Assembly (NCBI RefSeq): GCF_014230085.1
Contig: NZ_JACHVB010000063.1
Coordinates: forward strand, 62,001-126,000
DNA from: Ruficoccus amylovorans
GTDB lineage: Bacteria; Verrucomicrobiota; Verrucomicrobiia; Opitutales; Cerasicoccaceae
Length of the DNA stretch: 64,000 nt
Reading direction: 5' to 3'
The translations under genes and the position numbers were made by a program. Positions 26,357 to 34,773 of the stretch are shown piece after piece (the stretch's first letter is position 1; the number at the start of each line of letters is the position of its first letter). The notes beneath the pieces were generated by a model. That model made no database searches and was not told where the DNA came from. It was given only the letters and a program-made list of their open reading frames with translations.

Positions 26357-26731
26357 CTATCTCTCCCATTTCAGGCCGCCTTTTTTCATCTCATAGAGGA
26401 ACCCGACCGCGAGGATAAACAGGAAGAAAAGCACCGGGAGCAGAATCGGAATCTGCGCCACGATGAACTCGCGATAGACGAGGACCCACGGGATGAGGAA
26501 GACGACCTCCACATCGAAAAGGATGAACAGCATCGCCACCACGTAGAACTTCACCCCGAAACGCGGGTGGAACTTTCCGGTGGACACCAGGCCGCACTCG
26601 TAGGCGGCATCCTTGATGTAGTTCCCGCGGGAGCGCTGGCCGAAAATATGGCTGGCCACGATGATTGCGGACGCGATAACCACGCCCAGAATGATCTGGA
26701 TCAGGACGGGAACGTAAGCTTCGACGCTCAT
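26357..26731 (-). CDS. nuoA: NADH-quinone oxidoreductase subunit A
   Basis: A 124-residue membrane protein from the ATG at 26731 (MSVEAYVPVLIQIILGV). Three membrane segments and the loop YECGLVSTGKFHPRFGVKFYVVAMLFILFDVE give the NuoA signature. It is a proton-pumping membrane-arm subunit of complex I. No other nuo gene is next to it: downstream on the same strand is the IIA-DAC fusion, upstream is a cupin. It is therefore an orphan copy or a displaced subunit. Confidence 0.92.
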   Translation of the reverse strand: MSVEAYVPVLIQIILGVVIASAIIVASHIFGQRSRGNYIKDAAYECGLVSTGKFHPRFGVKFYVVAMLFILFDVEVVFLIPWVLVYREFIVAQIPILLPVLFFLFILAVGFLYEMKKGGLKWER

Positions 26732-26873
26732 GATTTTCAATCCATAGCAAGCGTCCGGCCTTGGCAAGTCACTTTGTTGTCAAAAAGTAAGCGTTCATGC
26801 GGGGCGGGACTGTCACGTCGGGCAGCACAACCGCCCATCGGGCAGACAAATAACCGACCGCCCTCCTCCCCCG

Positions 26874-27203
26874 TCACTGCCAGAATAGCGCCAGCCAGAT
26901 GGTGGCCTTGTCAGGAGCCGTCCACTCGACCCGGTGACGCCGGTGCGCGGGGATGAGCAAGTGGTCGCCAGGGTGCAGTTCGCGCACGGCGGGCTCATCC
27001 TTGAAGCGCAGTCCCGCCCCACCCTCGGCCAGCAATATCCATTCGTGCTCGTCCTGGTCGTACCAGAAACCGGGCGGCGAAGCCTGTCCATGCGACACAA
27101 TCCGCTCCAGGCGGAACCTTCCCGCCCCGCGCAGCAGCACGTCCGTCACCTCGTCCGGCAACGCCGGCGGTAAATCGTGCAAAAGATTCTCGCTCCGGTC
27201 CAT
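26874..27203 (-). CDS. Cupin-domain protein
   Basis: A 109-residue single cupin from the ATG at 27203 (MDRSENLLHDLPPALPDEV). DEHEWILLAEGGAGLRF (motif 1, with metal-ligand His/Glu) and HPGDHLLIPAHRRHRVEWT (motif 2) fold as a small beta-barrel. No gene-specific signature allows a substrate call. It is divergent from metF. Confidence 0.8.
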   Translation of the reverse strand: MDRSENLLHDLPPALPDEVTDVLLRGAGRFRLERIVSHGQASPPGFWYDQDEHEWILLAEGGAGLRFKDEPAVRELHPGDHLLIPAHRRHRVEWTAPDKATIWLALFWQ

Positions 27204-27284
27204 GTGGATGTGCTTATGCTTCCTGCCTGCCCCCTGACGACTGAAAAACAGGGTCAACGCCATTTATCACTTTACACATCATAA

Positions 27285-27302
27285 CATCAAGATACGTTGA
27301 TG
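27285..27302 (+). promoter_or_regulatory. Palindromic operator candidate upstream of metF
   Basis: CATCAAGATACGTTGATG, with 6-bp arms and a 6-nt spacer, ends five bases before the metF ATG and overlaps the ribosome-binding region. The ATCAA-N6-TTGAT arrangement recalls operators of ArsR-type regulators of the S-adenosylmethionine cycle (SahR/SamR), from memory and unverified. No such regulator gene is in the window. Confidence 0.45.
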
Positions 27303-27307
27303 CGTCT

Positions 27308-28207
27308 ATGAACAAACCTGGTCGCGCCATTTCCGACATGCTGACGGCGGGGGAACCCGTTTTTTCCGTCGAATTCTACCCCCCCAAGACCGAGGAGGGA
27401 GCCCGCCAGATGCTCCGCACGGCCAAGTCCCTGTCGGCCTTCCGGCCGGACTTCGTCTCGATCACCTACGGGGCCGGGGGCTCGACCCGCGAACGCACGC
27501 TCGAGTATGGCGAGCTTATGCGCGACCTGTTCCACTTCGAGGTCATGCCGCACCTGACCTGCGTCGGCCACTCGCGAGACGAGCTGGCCGCCATGCTGGA
27601 GCGTTTCCAGCAGGCAGGCTTCCGCAACATCATGACCCTGCGCGGCGACCCGCCTAAGGGCAAAACCGACTTCCAGCCCCACCCTGACGGCCTCGCCCAC
27701 GCCTCCGAGCTGGTGGCCTTCATCCGCGAACGCTTCCCGCACTTCTGCCTCGGCGTGGCGGGCTATCCCGAAAAGCATCCCGAGGCGCCCAGCCTGGAAT
27801 CGGACCTCGCGCACCTGAAGCACAAAGTCGATCAGGGGGCGGACTTCATCACGACACAGCTCTTTTTCGACAACGCCGACTACTTCGTCTTCGTGGACAA
27901 GTGCCGTGCCCTCGGCATCGAGAAGCCGATCATCCCCGGCATCCTCCCGGCCCTCTCGCTCGATCAGGTGACGAAGTTCTGCGGCTTTTGCCAGGCGAAG
28001 CTCCCGTCCGGGCTTGTCCGCCGCCTCGAAGCCGTCGCCGGAGACGAGGACGCCGAGCGCCGCGTCGGCGTGGAGTGGGCACATGAGCAGGTCAAGCAAC
28101 TGCTGGAAGCGGGCGCACCCGGCGTCCACCTCTACATCCTCAACCGTTCGGCCTCCGCCATCGACCTGGTACAGGCGCTCCACAACGACGGCATCCTTCG
28201 CGCCTGA
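27308..28207 (+). CDS. metF: Methylenetetrahydrofolate reductase
   Basis: A 299-residue TIM-barrel flavoprotein. SVEFYPPK with Glu22 (catalytic acid), SITYGAGGSTRERT, HLTCVGHSRDEL, LRGDPP and DFITTQLFFDN are family landmarks. It reduces 5,10-methylene-THF to 5-methyl-THF with NADH or FADH2 and supplies the methyl group for methionine. The gene is monocistronic, with a palindrome at its start and a terminator at 28309-28346. metX and metW lie 12-14 kb away. Confidence 0.96.
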   Translation: MNKPGRAISDMLTAGEPVFSVEFYPPKTEEGARQMLRTAKSLSAFRPDFVSITYGAGGSTRERTLEYGELMRDLFHFEVMPHLTCVGHSRDELAAMLERFQQAGFRNIMTLRGDPPKGKTDFQPHPDGLAHASELVAFIRERFPHFCLGVAGYPEKHPEAPSLESDLAHLKHKVDQGADFITTQLFFDNADYFVFVDKCRALGIEKPIIPGILPALSLDQVTKFCGFCQAKLPSGLVRRLEAVAGDEDAERRVGVEWAHEQVKQLLEAGAPGVHLYILNRSASAIDLVQALHNDGILRA

Positions 28208-28308
28208 GCAAGCCCAGCTCACGGCGGGGGGCCGGTACGCCCTTGGGAGATAGAATCCGCTCACAACCGTACCGTCTCTGTCCGTCCCATAGGCACTGGG
28301 CAGCTTTT

Positions 28309-28346
28309 CCCGGCCAGTAGCGCCCTTCTGGCCGGGCCGTTTTTTT
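28309..28346 (+). terminator. Rho-independent terminator after metF
   Basis: Stem CCCGGCCAG/CTGGCCGGG (9 bp, perfect) with a 10-nt loop, then CCG and seven T residues. It lies about 100 bp after the metF stop and 40 bp before the next start. Confidence 0.85.
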
Positions 28347-28385
28347 GTTGTTTCCGGAGCTCGCACCTGCCATCCGTAAGGGCCT

Positions 28386-29081
28386 ATGGCCAACACACCC
28401 TCACTGAATATCTACTTCGCCGGAGAGCTTTTCACCCACAAGGATCTCGCTGGCAACGCGCTGCTGGCCGAGGCGATTTCCGACCTGTCCGACCAGCGCT
28501 ATTGCAGCGTCCTGCCCCAGAATCTGGCCCGCCCGGGCAGCACCCCGCGCCAGCTTCGCGACTACAACCTGCTCAACCTGCTCGAATGCGACCTGGCCCT
28601 GTTCTGCTTCGACGGGGACGACCTGGACTCGGGCACCGTGGTCGAGTACATGATGGCCAAATTCGCCGACATCCCGACCGTCATCGTGCGCAGCGACTTC
28701 CGCACCGGCGTAGGCGACGCCAAAGACTACCCCTGGAACCTCATGGCCTGCTTCTACCCGCGCACCGAGGTCGAGATCATCGACGCCATGAGCATCTACC
28801 AGAACATTTTCAAGGAGTTCCCGCTGACCGAGGCCGCCGACATGCTGATCGAGCGCCGCAGCTCCGACGTGGCCAAGACCCTCGTACGCGTCATCGCCCA
28901 GGCGGTCGTGGACGCCTTCGACCGCGTGCTGGAAACGCCTTCGCGCATGACCCCGGATCAGGCCGAGGCCGTTTACGCCTGGCTGGTGCAGATGCCCGGC
29001 TTCGGGGAGGATATTGAACACATCCGCCAGGTCCTCAGCAACGCCCTCCAGCGCAAGCGCAAGCGCGGGCTGCTGCCGTGA
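28386..29081 (+). CDS. Nucleoside 2-deoxyribosyltransferase-like protein
   Basis: A 231-residue protein with the nucleoside 2-deoxyribosyltransferase Rossmann-like core. IYFAGELFTHKDLAGN (residues 9-24) binds the nucleoside. ECDLALFCFDGDDLDSGTVVEY (67-88) includes the DSGTxxE signature with the catalytic Glu87. Family members exchange bases between deoxynucleosides or hydrolyse the bond. The C-terminal 90 residues, rich in helices (AADMLIERRSSDVAKTL), are extra relative to the smallest members. Function probably nucleotide salvage; substrate unknown. Confidence 0.75.
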   Translation: MANTPSLNIYFAGELFTHKDLAGNALLAEAISDLSDQRYCSVLPQNLARPGSTPRQLRDYNLLNLLECDLALFCFDGDDLDSGTVVEYMMAKFADIPTVIVRSDFRTGVGDAKDYPWNLMACFYPRTEVEIIDAMSIYQNIFKEFPLTEAADMLIERRSSDVAKTLVRVIAQAVVDAFDRVLETPSRMTPDQAEAVYAWLVQMPGFGEDIEHIRQVLSNALQRKRKRGLLP

Positions 29082-29228
29082 CCAAAGAGGGCTACTTGCG
29101 CTCCCCAAAAGAGCGTTTCCCCGCGAAGTGATATATTTACTTTCAGTTACAAAACCTTACCGACCAACCCTTCTCTAAAAAGCCCACGTCGTGCAACCAG
29201 CACGGCTCCGGCGTTGTTTTCCCTCTCC

Positions 29229-30395
29229 ATGTCCACGCCCCCCGTCATGTACGACCCTCAAAAAAAGGTCTATCGCGCCAACGACACCCGCTACAGCATC
29301 ATCGACCTGCTGGCCAGCGCCATCGACCCGGAGTACATGACCAATGGCATCCCGCGCATCTCGGACTTCCACCTCAAGGTGGGCGAGCCGGTGCGCTTCC
29401 GCATGGACGAGGATTTGCACGCCATTCACGAGGGCGAAATCGTCACCCCGGAACTGAGCGAAGCCCTCATCTACCCCCTGCTCCCGGAGAACGACCGCAA
29501 GGTCATGCAGGACAACCCGATGGCCGACATCGACTGCGGTTACGGGCTGGAGACTGAGCAGGGCATTTACAGTTTTCGTATCAACGCCTTCCGCGACAAC
29601 GACGGGCTGGCCGCCGTCATCCGGCTGCTGCCCCCGCGCATCCCCGAGGTGCATGAGTGCGGCTTCCCCAGCGAGCTGGTCTGGAAGCGGATCGTGGGCA
29701 TGCGGCAAGGGTTGGTCATCGTCTCCGGGGTCACCGGCAGCGGTAAGTCCACCACCATCGCCAGCCTGATCCAGACCATCAACCGCAGCCGCTCCCAGCG
29801 CATCATCACCCTGGAAGACCCGGTCGAGTACATGTTCAAGAGCAACCGCTCGCTCATCTCGCAGCGGGAACTGGGCCGGCACGTCAACTCTTTCCCCGAG
29901 GGCCTGCGCAGCGCCCTGCGCGAAGACCCTGACATCATCCTCGTGGGCGAAATCCGCGACCTGGAAACGGCTTCGCTCGCCCTGACCGCCGCCGAAACCG
30001 GGCACCTGGTTTTTTCCACCCTGCATACCCGCGACTGTCTCGGGGCGCTGACCCGCCTGATCGACATGTTCCCGACCGCCCGCGAGCGCGAGCTGTGCAC
30101 CCAGCTCTCCTTCAGCCTGAGCTACGTGCTGAGCCAGAAGCTCATCCCCCGCGCCGACGGAAACGGCCGGCTCGTGGCGATGGAAGTCTTCCGCAACACC
30201 GCGCAGATGAGCAATTTCCTGCGCACGAACAAGCTTCACCAGATTTACTCATCCATCGAAACCGGCGGCGAACACGGCATGGTCACGATGGAACGGCGCC
30301 TGCTCAACCTCTTCGAGGATGGCCTGATCTCACGCGCCGACGCCATCATGCACGCCAATCGCGACGACATCGTTGACCGCCTCCCGCCTGCGTAG
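29229..30395 (+). CDS. PilT/PilU-like type IV pilus ATPase
   Basis: A 388-residue hexameric secretion ATPase from the ATG at 29229; an upstream TTG at 29214 is possible. An N-terminal PAS-like domain (DFHLKVGEPVRFRMDEDL) is followed by Walker A GVTGSGKST (167-175), the Asp box ITLEDPVEY, Walker B IILVGEIRDLET and the His box HLVFSTLHT. That is the PilT/PilU retraction ATPase set, not a PilB. It would power pilus retraction and twitching. No pil genes are adjacent. The AIRAGRE motif of E. coli-type PilT is replaced by LREDPDII. Confidence 0.85.
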   Translation: MSTPPVMYDPQKKVYRANDTRYSIIDLLASAIDPEYMTNGIPRISDFHLKVGEPVRFRMDEDLHAIHEGEIVTPELSEALIYPLLPENDRKVMQDNPMADIDCGYGLETEQGIYSFRINAFRDNDGLAAVIRLLPPRIPEVHECGFPSELVWKRIVGMRQGLVIVSGVTGSGKSTTIASLIQTINRSRSQRIITLEDPVEYMFKSNRSLISQRELGRHVNSFPEGLRSALREDPDIILVGEIRDLETASLALTAAETGHLVFSTLHTRDCLGALTRLIDMFPTARERELCTQLSFSLSYVLSQKLIPRADGNGRLVAMEVFRNTAQMSNFLRTNKLHQIYSSIETGGEHGMVTMERRLLNLFEDGLISRADAIMHANRDDIVDRLPPA

Positions 30396-30433
30396 GGATA
30401 AGCGTTTTAACAACTATTGTGTCCACAATAGTT

Positions 30434-30547
30434 GAATGGCTAAATGGCTGATTGTTAATTGCTGGATGCTGAATGTAGTTAACAACAATTAGCCATTTAA
30501 CCGTTAAGCCATTCGCTCTTTCAGTGGCGGCTACAACTTTATTTAAG
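30434..30547 (-). repeat. Dispersed repeat, copy 2 (about 110 bp)
   Basis: Reverse complement of the repeat at 23054-23150, with an extra 8-bp TAACGGTT-like block. Conserved pieces on the minus strand are TTAAATAAAGT, TAGCCGCCAC, GAATGGCT, CTACATTC, CATCCA and ATTAAC. It lies between the stops of the PilT-like gene and the papain-type gene. Confidence 0.7.
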
Positions 30548-30582
30548 GGGCTCTATGAGTTTGAGAGTCGGGAAATCTTGCC

Positions 30583-31719
30583 CTACTCGCAGTCGAGGAA
30601 GACCGCGCCTTGCAGGTTGTCGCGGAGGTACTTCCACGAAACCCAGCCGTAGCCGCCATTGCCCCAGCGCGGCCCCCAGGAGTTCTTGAACTGGAAAAGC
30701 GCGTCCTCGGGACGTCCCGACTCGCACTTATACCCGACGAGGGTGACGGCATGCCCGGCCCCCGCCCGCGGGCTCTGGTCGTCGATCAACGGTGAACGTG
30801 AGACCGCCGCGTAGTTCGGCCAGGCCATCCCGACCACGACCGGGACCTGGTGGTTGAGCAGGTGAAAAATCCCGTCCAGCCGCTCCTGCGGCGTACGTCC
30901 GCTGACCCAGTACGCCTCCACCCGGCGGCGGTTGCGAGCCTTTTCCACCACCTCCGCCGAAGGGTCTTCGATCTGCGCCATCGACTGGCCAAAGGTATTC
31001 GGCAACTCTTCCGCCTCGACGATTCCGTAAGCCCGCAAGGCCTGTACCACCTCCATCAGGTTAAAGCCGAGGTCGGCGTCGCCACTCATCTCCTCGCCAT
31101 CCACGATCCGGGCCTGCGCCAGACCGAGAGACTTGCGGGTGGCCCAGATCAGGTACTCCTCCGAGAGGCGGCGCGGCTCCCCGCTGTTACGCCCTTGCTG
31201 GTACTCCAGCGCGCTGACCACGGAAAAAACCGCGCAACTCGGACGGCGCCCCTGACTCTTGGCGTAAAGGCCCATCTCCTGAAATTCCGGGCGCAGGTCC
31301 ACCCGCTCCTGAAGCTGCGGACGGGTGCCAAAAAGTGGCAACATCTCATCGGCCAGTGATAACGACTTGCCAGCCGTACCCGTTTCGCGAGCTCGGGCAG
31401 CGTCCTGCTGCGCCTGCTCGCGCCGGCGGGCTTCTTCCTGCCGGGCCAACTCCTCGCGGTAGGCTTCGCCCTTGGCCGGATCGTAGCCGAAGTGCGCTTG
31501 CCAGCTCTCGGGCAGGTCCGCCATCGGCACCTTGGCAATTCCCTGCTGGTGCCGGATAATGATTGCGTCCGGCAGCACCTCCTGCACGCGCACATTGGTA
31601 TAAATTTTCCCTCCGGCCTCCAGCCTGGCGATCACCGCAGCCGCCTCCAGCACCGGAGCGGCCAGCAAACACAGCCCCAGCAGCAGGGGCCAGAGTCTGC
31701 GGAGGGAGATGCCGGTCAC
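30583..31719 (-). CDS. Exported papain-family (C1A) cysteine peptidase
   Basis: A 378-residue protein starting with GTG. The signal peptide is at residues 1-28 (LLLGLCLLAAPVLEAAA), followed by a SLA1/SH3-like strand region (IIIRHQQGIAKVPMADLP), a charged helix rich in Glu/Arg/Gln (88-112) and a papain-type domain. The catalytic set is complete: Gln156, Cys162 in RRPSCAVFS, His323 in GAGHAVTLVGY and Asn346 in FKNSWGPRWGNGGYGW. Gln lies six residues before Cys, as in papain. It should be an active exported protease; the target is unknown. The usual CGSCWAF is replaced by RPSCAVF. Confidence 0.85.
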   Translation of the reverse strand: MTGISLRRLWPLLLGLCLLAAPVLEAAAVIARLEAGGKIYTNVRVQEVLPDAIIIRHQQGIAKVPMADLPESWQAHFGYDPAKGEAYREELARQEEARRREQAQQDAARARETGTAGKSLSLADEMLPLFGTRPQLQERVDLRPEFQEMGLYAKSQGRRPSCAVFSVVSALEYQQGRNSGEPRRLSEEYLIWATRKSLGLAQARIVDGEEMSGDADLGFNLMEVVQALRAYGIVEAEELPNTFGQSMAQIEDPSAEVVEKARNRRRVEAYWVSGRTPQERLDGIFHLLNHQVPVVVGMAWPNYAAVSRSPLIDDQSPRAGAGHAVTLVGYKCESGRPEDALFQFKNSWGPRWGNGGYGWVSWKYLRDNLQGAVFLDCE

Positions 31720-31740
31720 GGGTGGGTTGGGCTAGAGAGT

Positions 31741-32427
31741 TTAAGCCGTTACCTGAGCTTCCCGCCCCTGGCGAAAAGCCGCGGCGAACTCGCGCAACGA
31801 CGGAAAAATGAACGCCGCCTGCTCACGCATCAACGCTGTCGGCGTCTGCAGGTCGGGAATCAGCACGGGCATCATTCCCGCCCGGTAAGCCCCCTCCAAC
31901 CCCGTCGGTGAATCCTCCAGCACGAGACAATCCTCCGGGGCCAGCCCGAGCAACTCCGCCGCCCGCAGGTAAATATCGGGGGCGGGCTTGCCGTTGGGCA
32001 CCTGGTCGCCACTCACGATCACGGGCAGACGCTTGATCAGCCCGGTGGCCGTGAGCTTGCTGCGGCTCAGCCCCTCGTGAGTCGAGGTGGCCACGGCGCG
32101 CGGCAGGGAAATCTCGTCCAGGTAGTCCAGCGTATCCAACAGGCCGGGGCGAATGGGCACGCCACCTTTTTCCAACAAAGCATAGTAATGCCGCCGCGCC
32201 CCCTCGATAATCTCCTCACAGGGAGCATCCGCCCCCAACCCCTCACGCATGATACGCTGGCTGGAGTCGGCGCGATGGCCGATCATGGCGGCGTAGAGCT
32301 CGTCCGGAAAGTCCACCCCGACTTCCATCGCCGCCTGCTGATAGGCCCGCCGGAACAGGCGTTCCGTGTCGAGCATGAGCCCGTCCATGTCAAAGATAAC
32401 GCCGCGGATATGCTTGAAATCTGCCAT
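31741..32427 (-). CDS. HAD-superfamily hydrolase (beta-phosphoglucomutase-like)
   Basis: A 228-residue HAD phosphatase with motif I IFDMDGLMLDTE (nucleophile Asp13, acid Asp15), motif II AVATSTHEG, a Lys in GKPAPDIYL and motif III VLEDSPTGLEGA. A helical cap between motifs I and II places it in subfamily I, with beta-phosphoglucomutase, CbbY and similar sugar or nucleotide phosphatases. Starts at the ATG at 32427. The substrate cannot be told. Confidence 0.85.
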   Translation of the reverse strand: MADFKHIRGVIFDMDGLMLDTERLFRRAYQQAAMEVGVDFPDELYAAMIGHRADSSQRIMREGLGADAPCEEIIEGARRHYYALLEKGGVPIRPGLLDTLDYLDEISLPRAVATSTHEGLSRSKLTATGLIKRLPVIVSGDQVPNGKPAPDIYLRAAELLGLAPEDCLVLEDSPTGLEGAYRAGMMPVLIPDLQTPTALMREQAAFIFPSLREFAAAFRQGREAQVTA

Positions 32428-32561
32428 GATAAAAACGCCGCCATTATCCCCCTATTCCCCCTCCGGCGCAATCCCTTTCGCCCCCGAGATGAGGCCGGGA
32501 AATTCCACTAGTGACTTTTTTTCATGGCCGGATGGGGGGACTTGCCGCTAGCGTCGGGGTC

Positions 32562-33317
32562 ATGCCTCGACTGGAAGACTTGGTAACCTTTTGTGACGAA
32601 CGCACCAACCGCTCGCAAATCACCGACTTTCCCCCGGCCATGAACGGCCTCCAAGCCGCCAATTCCGGCAAGGTGACCAAGATCGGCGCCGCCGTGGATG
32701 CCGGGTTGGTCCCTTTTGAAATGGCGGCAACGGCGGGGGTGGACTTCCTCATCGTCCACCACGGCATGAACTGGAACCCGCCCATGCCCCTGACCGGCCC
32801 CAACTACCGGAAGGTCAAACAGTTGCTCGCCGCCGACATCGCCGTTTACAGCAGCCACCTGCCGCTGGACCTGCACCGCGAGATCGGCAACAACGCCTGC
32901 ATCGCCCGGCGACTGGGGCTGGAAATCACCGACTGGTTCCTGCCCTACGAGGGCAACAGCATCGGTGCGATCATCGAAAACGTCCCCCTGCGCCCCGTCC
33001 TGCACCAGCGCATCCAGGAGCTTTTCCCTCACACCTTCACGGCGATTGAGGCTGGCCCCGAGCAGCCCCGGCGCATGGGCCTGCTCTCCGGCAGCGGCCA
33101 GTCCGCCATTGCCCACCTCCGGGCCGCCGGGATCGACACCTTCCTCACCGGCGAGCTCAAGCAGGAGCATTTCAACATCGCCCAGGAGCAGAGCCTGAAC
33201 CTCTATCTCGGCGGCCACTACGCGACCGAAGTCTTCGGCGTCATGGCGCTCGCCGCTGAGGCCGCCGAAAAATTCGGCCTGGAGTGGGAATTTCTCCCCA
33301 CCGGCTGCCCGCTTTAA
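32562..33317 (+). CDS. Nif3-like dinuclear metal centre protein
   Basis: A 251-residue Nif3/GTP-cyclohydrolase-I-type-2 family protein from the ATG at 32562. Metal-site motifs are FLIVHHGMNW near 67-76, AVYSSHLPLDLHREIGNN in the middle and GGHYATEVFGV near the C-terminus. Known members form toroidal hexamers with two metals, and their role remains unclear. Divergent from the HAD gene and upstream of aroQ. Confidence 0.85.
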   Translation: MPRLEDLVTFCDERTNRSQITDFPPAMNGLQAANSGKVTKIGAAVDAGLVPFEMAATAGVDFLIVHHGMNWNPPMPLTGPNYRKVKQLLAADIAVYSSHLPLDLHREIGNNACIARRLGLEITDWFLPYEGNSIGAIIENVPLRPVLHQRIQELFPHTFTAIEAGPEQPRRMGLLSGSGQSAIAHLRAAGIDTFLTGELKQEHFNIAQEQSLNLYLGGHYATEVFGVMALAAEAAEKFGLEWEFLPTGCPL

Positions 33318-33415
33318 AAAAAAGCGCCAACGGGGCCACGGCACTTCCGTGCCCTCCGGCGGGCCGTGATTTCTGGCTCCCCTTTCGCGGATTTCTCCTG
33401 TAGAAGCCTTGCCCC

Positions 33416-33847
33416 ATGAAGCAAATCGGCATCCTCAACGGCCCCAACCTGAACCGGCTAGGCAAACGCGAGCCCGACATCTACGGCCATGCCACCCTCG
33501 ACGACCTCCACGCCCAACTGCGTAAGGAGGCGACGGCCGACGGGATCGAGCTCGACTGCTTCCAGTCCAACCACGAGGGCGAACTGATCGACAAGCTCGC
33601 CGCCTGGGCCGATGGCGGATTCGTCGGCGCGGTCATCAACCCCGGCGCCTTCACCCATACCAGCGTGGCCCTGCGCGACGCCATCGCGGGGACCGGCCTG
33701 CGCTGCGTCGAGGTGCATATCTCAAACATCTACCGTCGCGAAGAATTTCGCCACAAGAGCTTGACCGCACCCGTTTGCGAAGCCGTCATCTCCGGCCTCG
33801 GCCTGCACGGCTACAGCGCCGCCCTCGCCTTTCTAGCGCGGGAATAG
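33416..33847 (+). CDS. aroQ: 3-dehydroquinate dehydratase, type II
   Basis: A 143-residue flavodoxin-like enzyme: ILNGPNLNRLGKREPDIYG at the N-terminus (with the active-site Tyr), CFQSNHEGELIDKL, GAVINPGAFTHTSVALRDA and EVHISNIYRREEFRH. It catalyses dehydroquinate to dehydroshikimate in the shikimate pathway, as a dodecamer. It starts 98 bp after the Nif3-like gene. Confidence 0.96.
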   Translation: MKQIGILNGPNLNRLGKREPDIYGHATLDDLHAQLRKEATADGIELDCFQSNHEGELIDKLAAWADGGFVGAVINPGAFTHTSVALRDAIAGTGLRCVEVHISNIYRREEFRHKSLTAPVCEAVISGLGLHGYSAALAFLARE

Positions 33848-34001
33848 AACACCTTCAGCAAAGCTGCCACACCGGCAGACCGGCGATTCTACGCTTTTGT
33901 GTTTCTGGCGGTTTTTTTAAAACCACAGAGGACGAAGGAATGAAGTTCCGTCTAAAAAGCTTTCCTCAAAGCAACATGGAATCAGAACCACTCCCGCGCA
34001 C

Positions 34002-34727
34002 CTACTTCTTGTGGCGGGCGGCGGCGGCCAGACGGGCGTAGCGACGGCTTTTCCAGCCGATCAGCCAGAAGGCGGCCGCCCCGATCAGTGCGGTCACGGT
34101 CCACTTGAACGCATCGGTCCAGATCTGGCGCAACCGGGCACTGAGCGAAGACTCGGCTCGCTCGATATTGCCCGTATTGATCTCATTGAAACGCTCAGCC
34201 AGATTGCCCTTGAGCACTTGCAGGTCGGGCTCGAAAAACATGTTCTCATCCAGCGGGAGCGGCTGCACAAAGGCGACCACATCCTCGCGGGACCGCTTGT
34301 CATTGAGCTTGCCGATGGCCCCCTGGGTCATTTGCTCCTGCTTTTCCACCCACGCGGTCGTCTGCTTGTCCAGAGCCCGGTGGATACGGATACCACTGAT
34401 CAGCACAAAGGGGACCAACGCCAGGTTCAGCACCGCCAGCAGCAGGCTAAGCTTGCCCAGGCGGGCGCGGGCACGAGCTTCGGCCGGGGTGAATTTGTCG
34501 CCCGCCGGGATCAGCAGGAGCAACACCCCAAGCAGAGGCAGGAGCACGTGTTCGGCCAGACGGCCCGCGGTACGCATTTCGGAAACCGGATTCATCCAAT
34601 CCGTTCCGAGCAAGATATAGGCATAGTCGATCAGCCCCAGTACAAGCAGAGCCCAACCGACAATACGCAGATAACTGCGCGCAGTTGTCCGGTCGTCCGG
34701 AGGTAGCGACAGCAAGCTGGATGACAT
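34002..34727 (-). CDS. HpsJ-like integral membrane protein
   Basis: A 241-residue protein with about four membrane segments: YLRIVGWALLVLGLIDYAYI, HVLLPLLGVLLLLI, LLLAVLNLALVPFVLI and a C-terminal WTVTALIGAAAFWLIG. The order of LR-IVGWALLVLG, MNPVSEMRTAGRLAEHVLLPLLG and a central loop resembles the cyanobacterial HpsJ family (hormogonium polysaccharide/exosortase-associated proteins). This is a pattern match from memory. A charged extracytoplasmic loop (about 110-200) contains DKRSREDVVAFVQP. It lies 46 bp after, and on the same strand as, a secreted protein with a C-terminal sorting-like tail. Confidence 0.55.
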   Translation of the reverse strand: MSSSLLSLPPDDRTTARSYLRIVGWALLVLGLIDYAYILLGTDWMNPVSEMRTAGRLAEHVLLPLLGVLLLLIPAGDKFTPAEARARARLGKLSLLLAVLNLALVPFVLISGIRIHRALDKQTTAWVEKQEQMTQGAIGKLNDKRSREDVVAFVQPLPLDENMFFEPDLQVLKGNLAERFNEINTGNIERAESSLSARLRQIWTDAFKWTVTALIGAAAFWLIGWKSRRYARLAAAARHKK

Positions 34728-34773
34728 AGAGAGGCGGAAGCGAGCGGAGAGATTAGAGGGAGCCGTGAAACAC

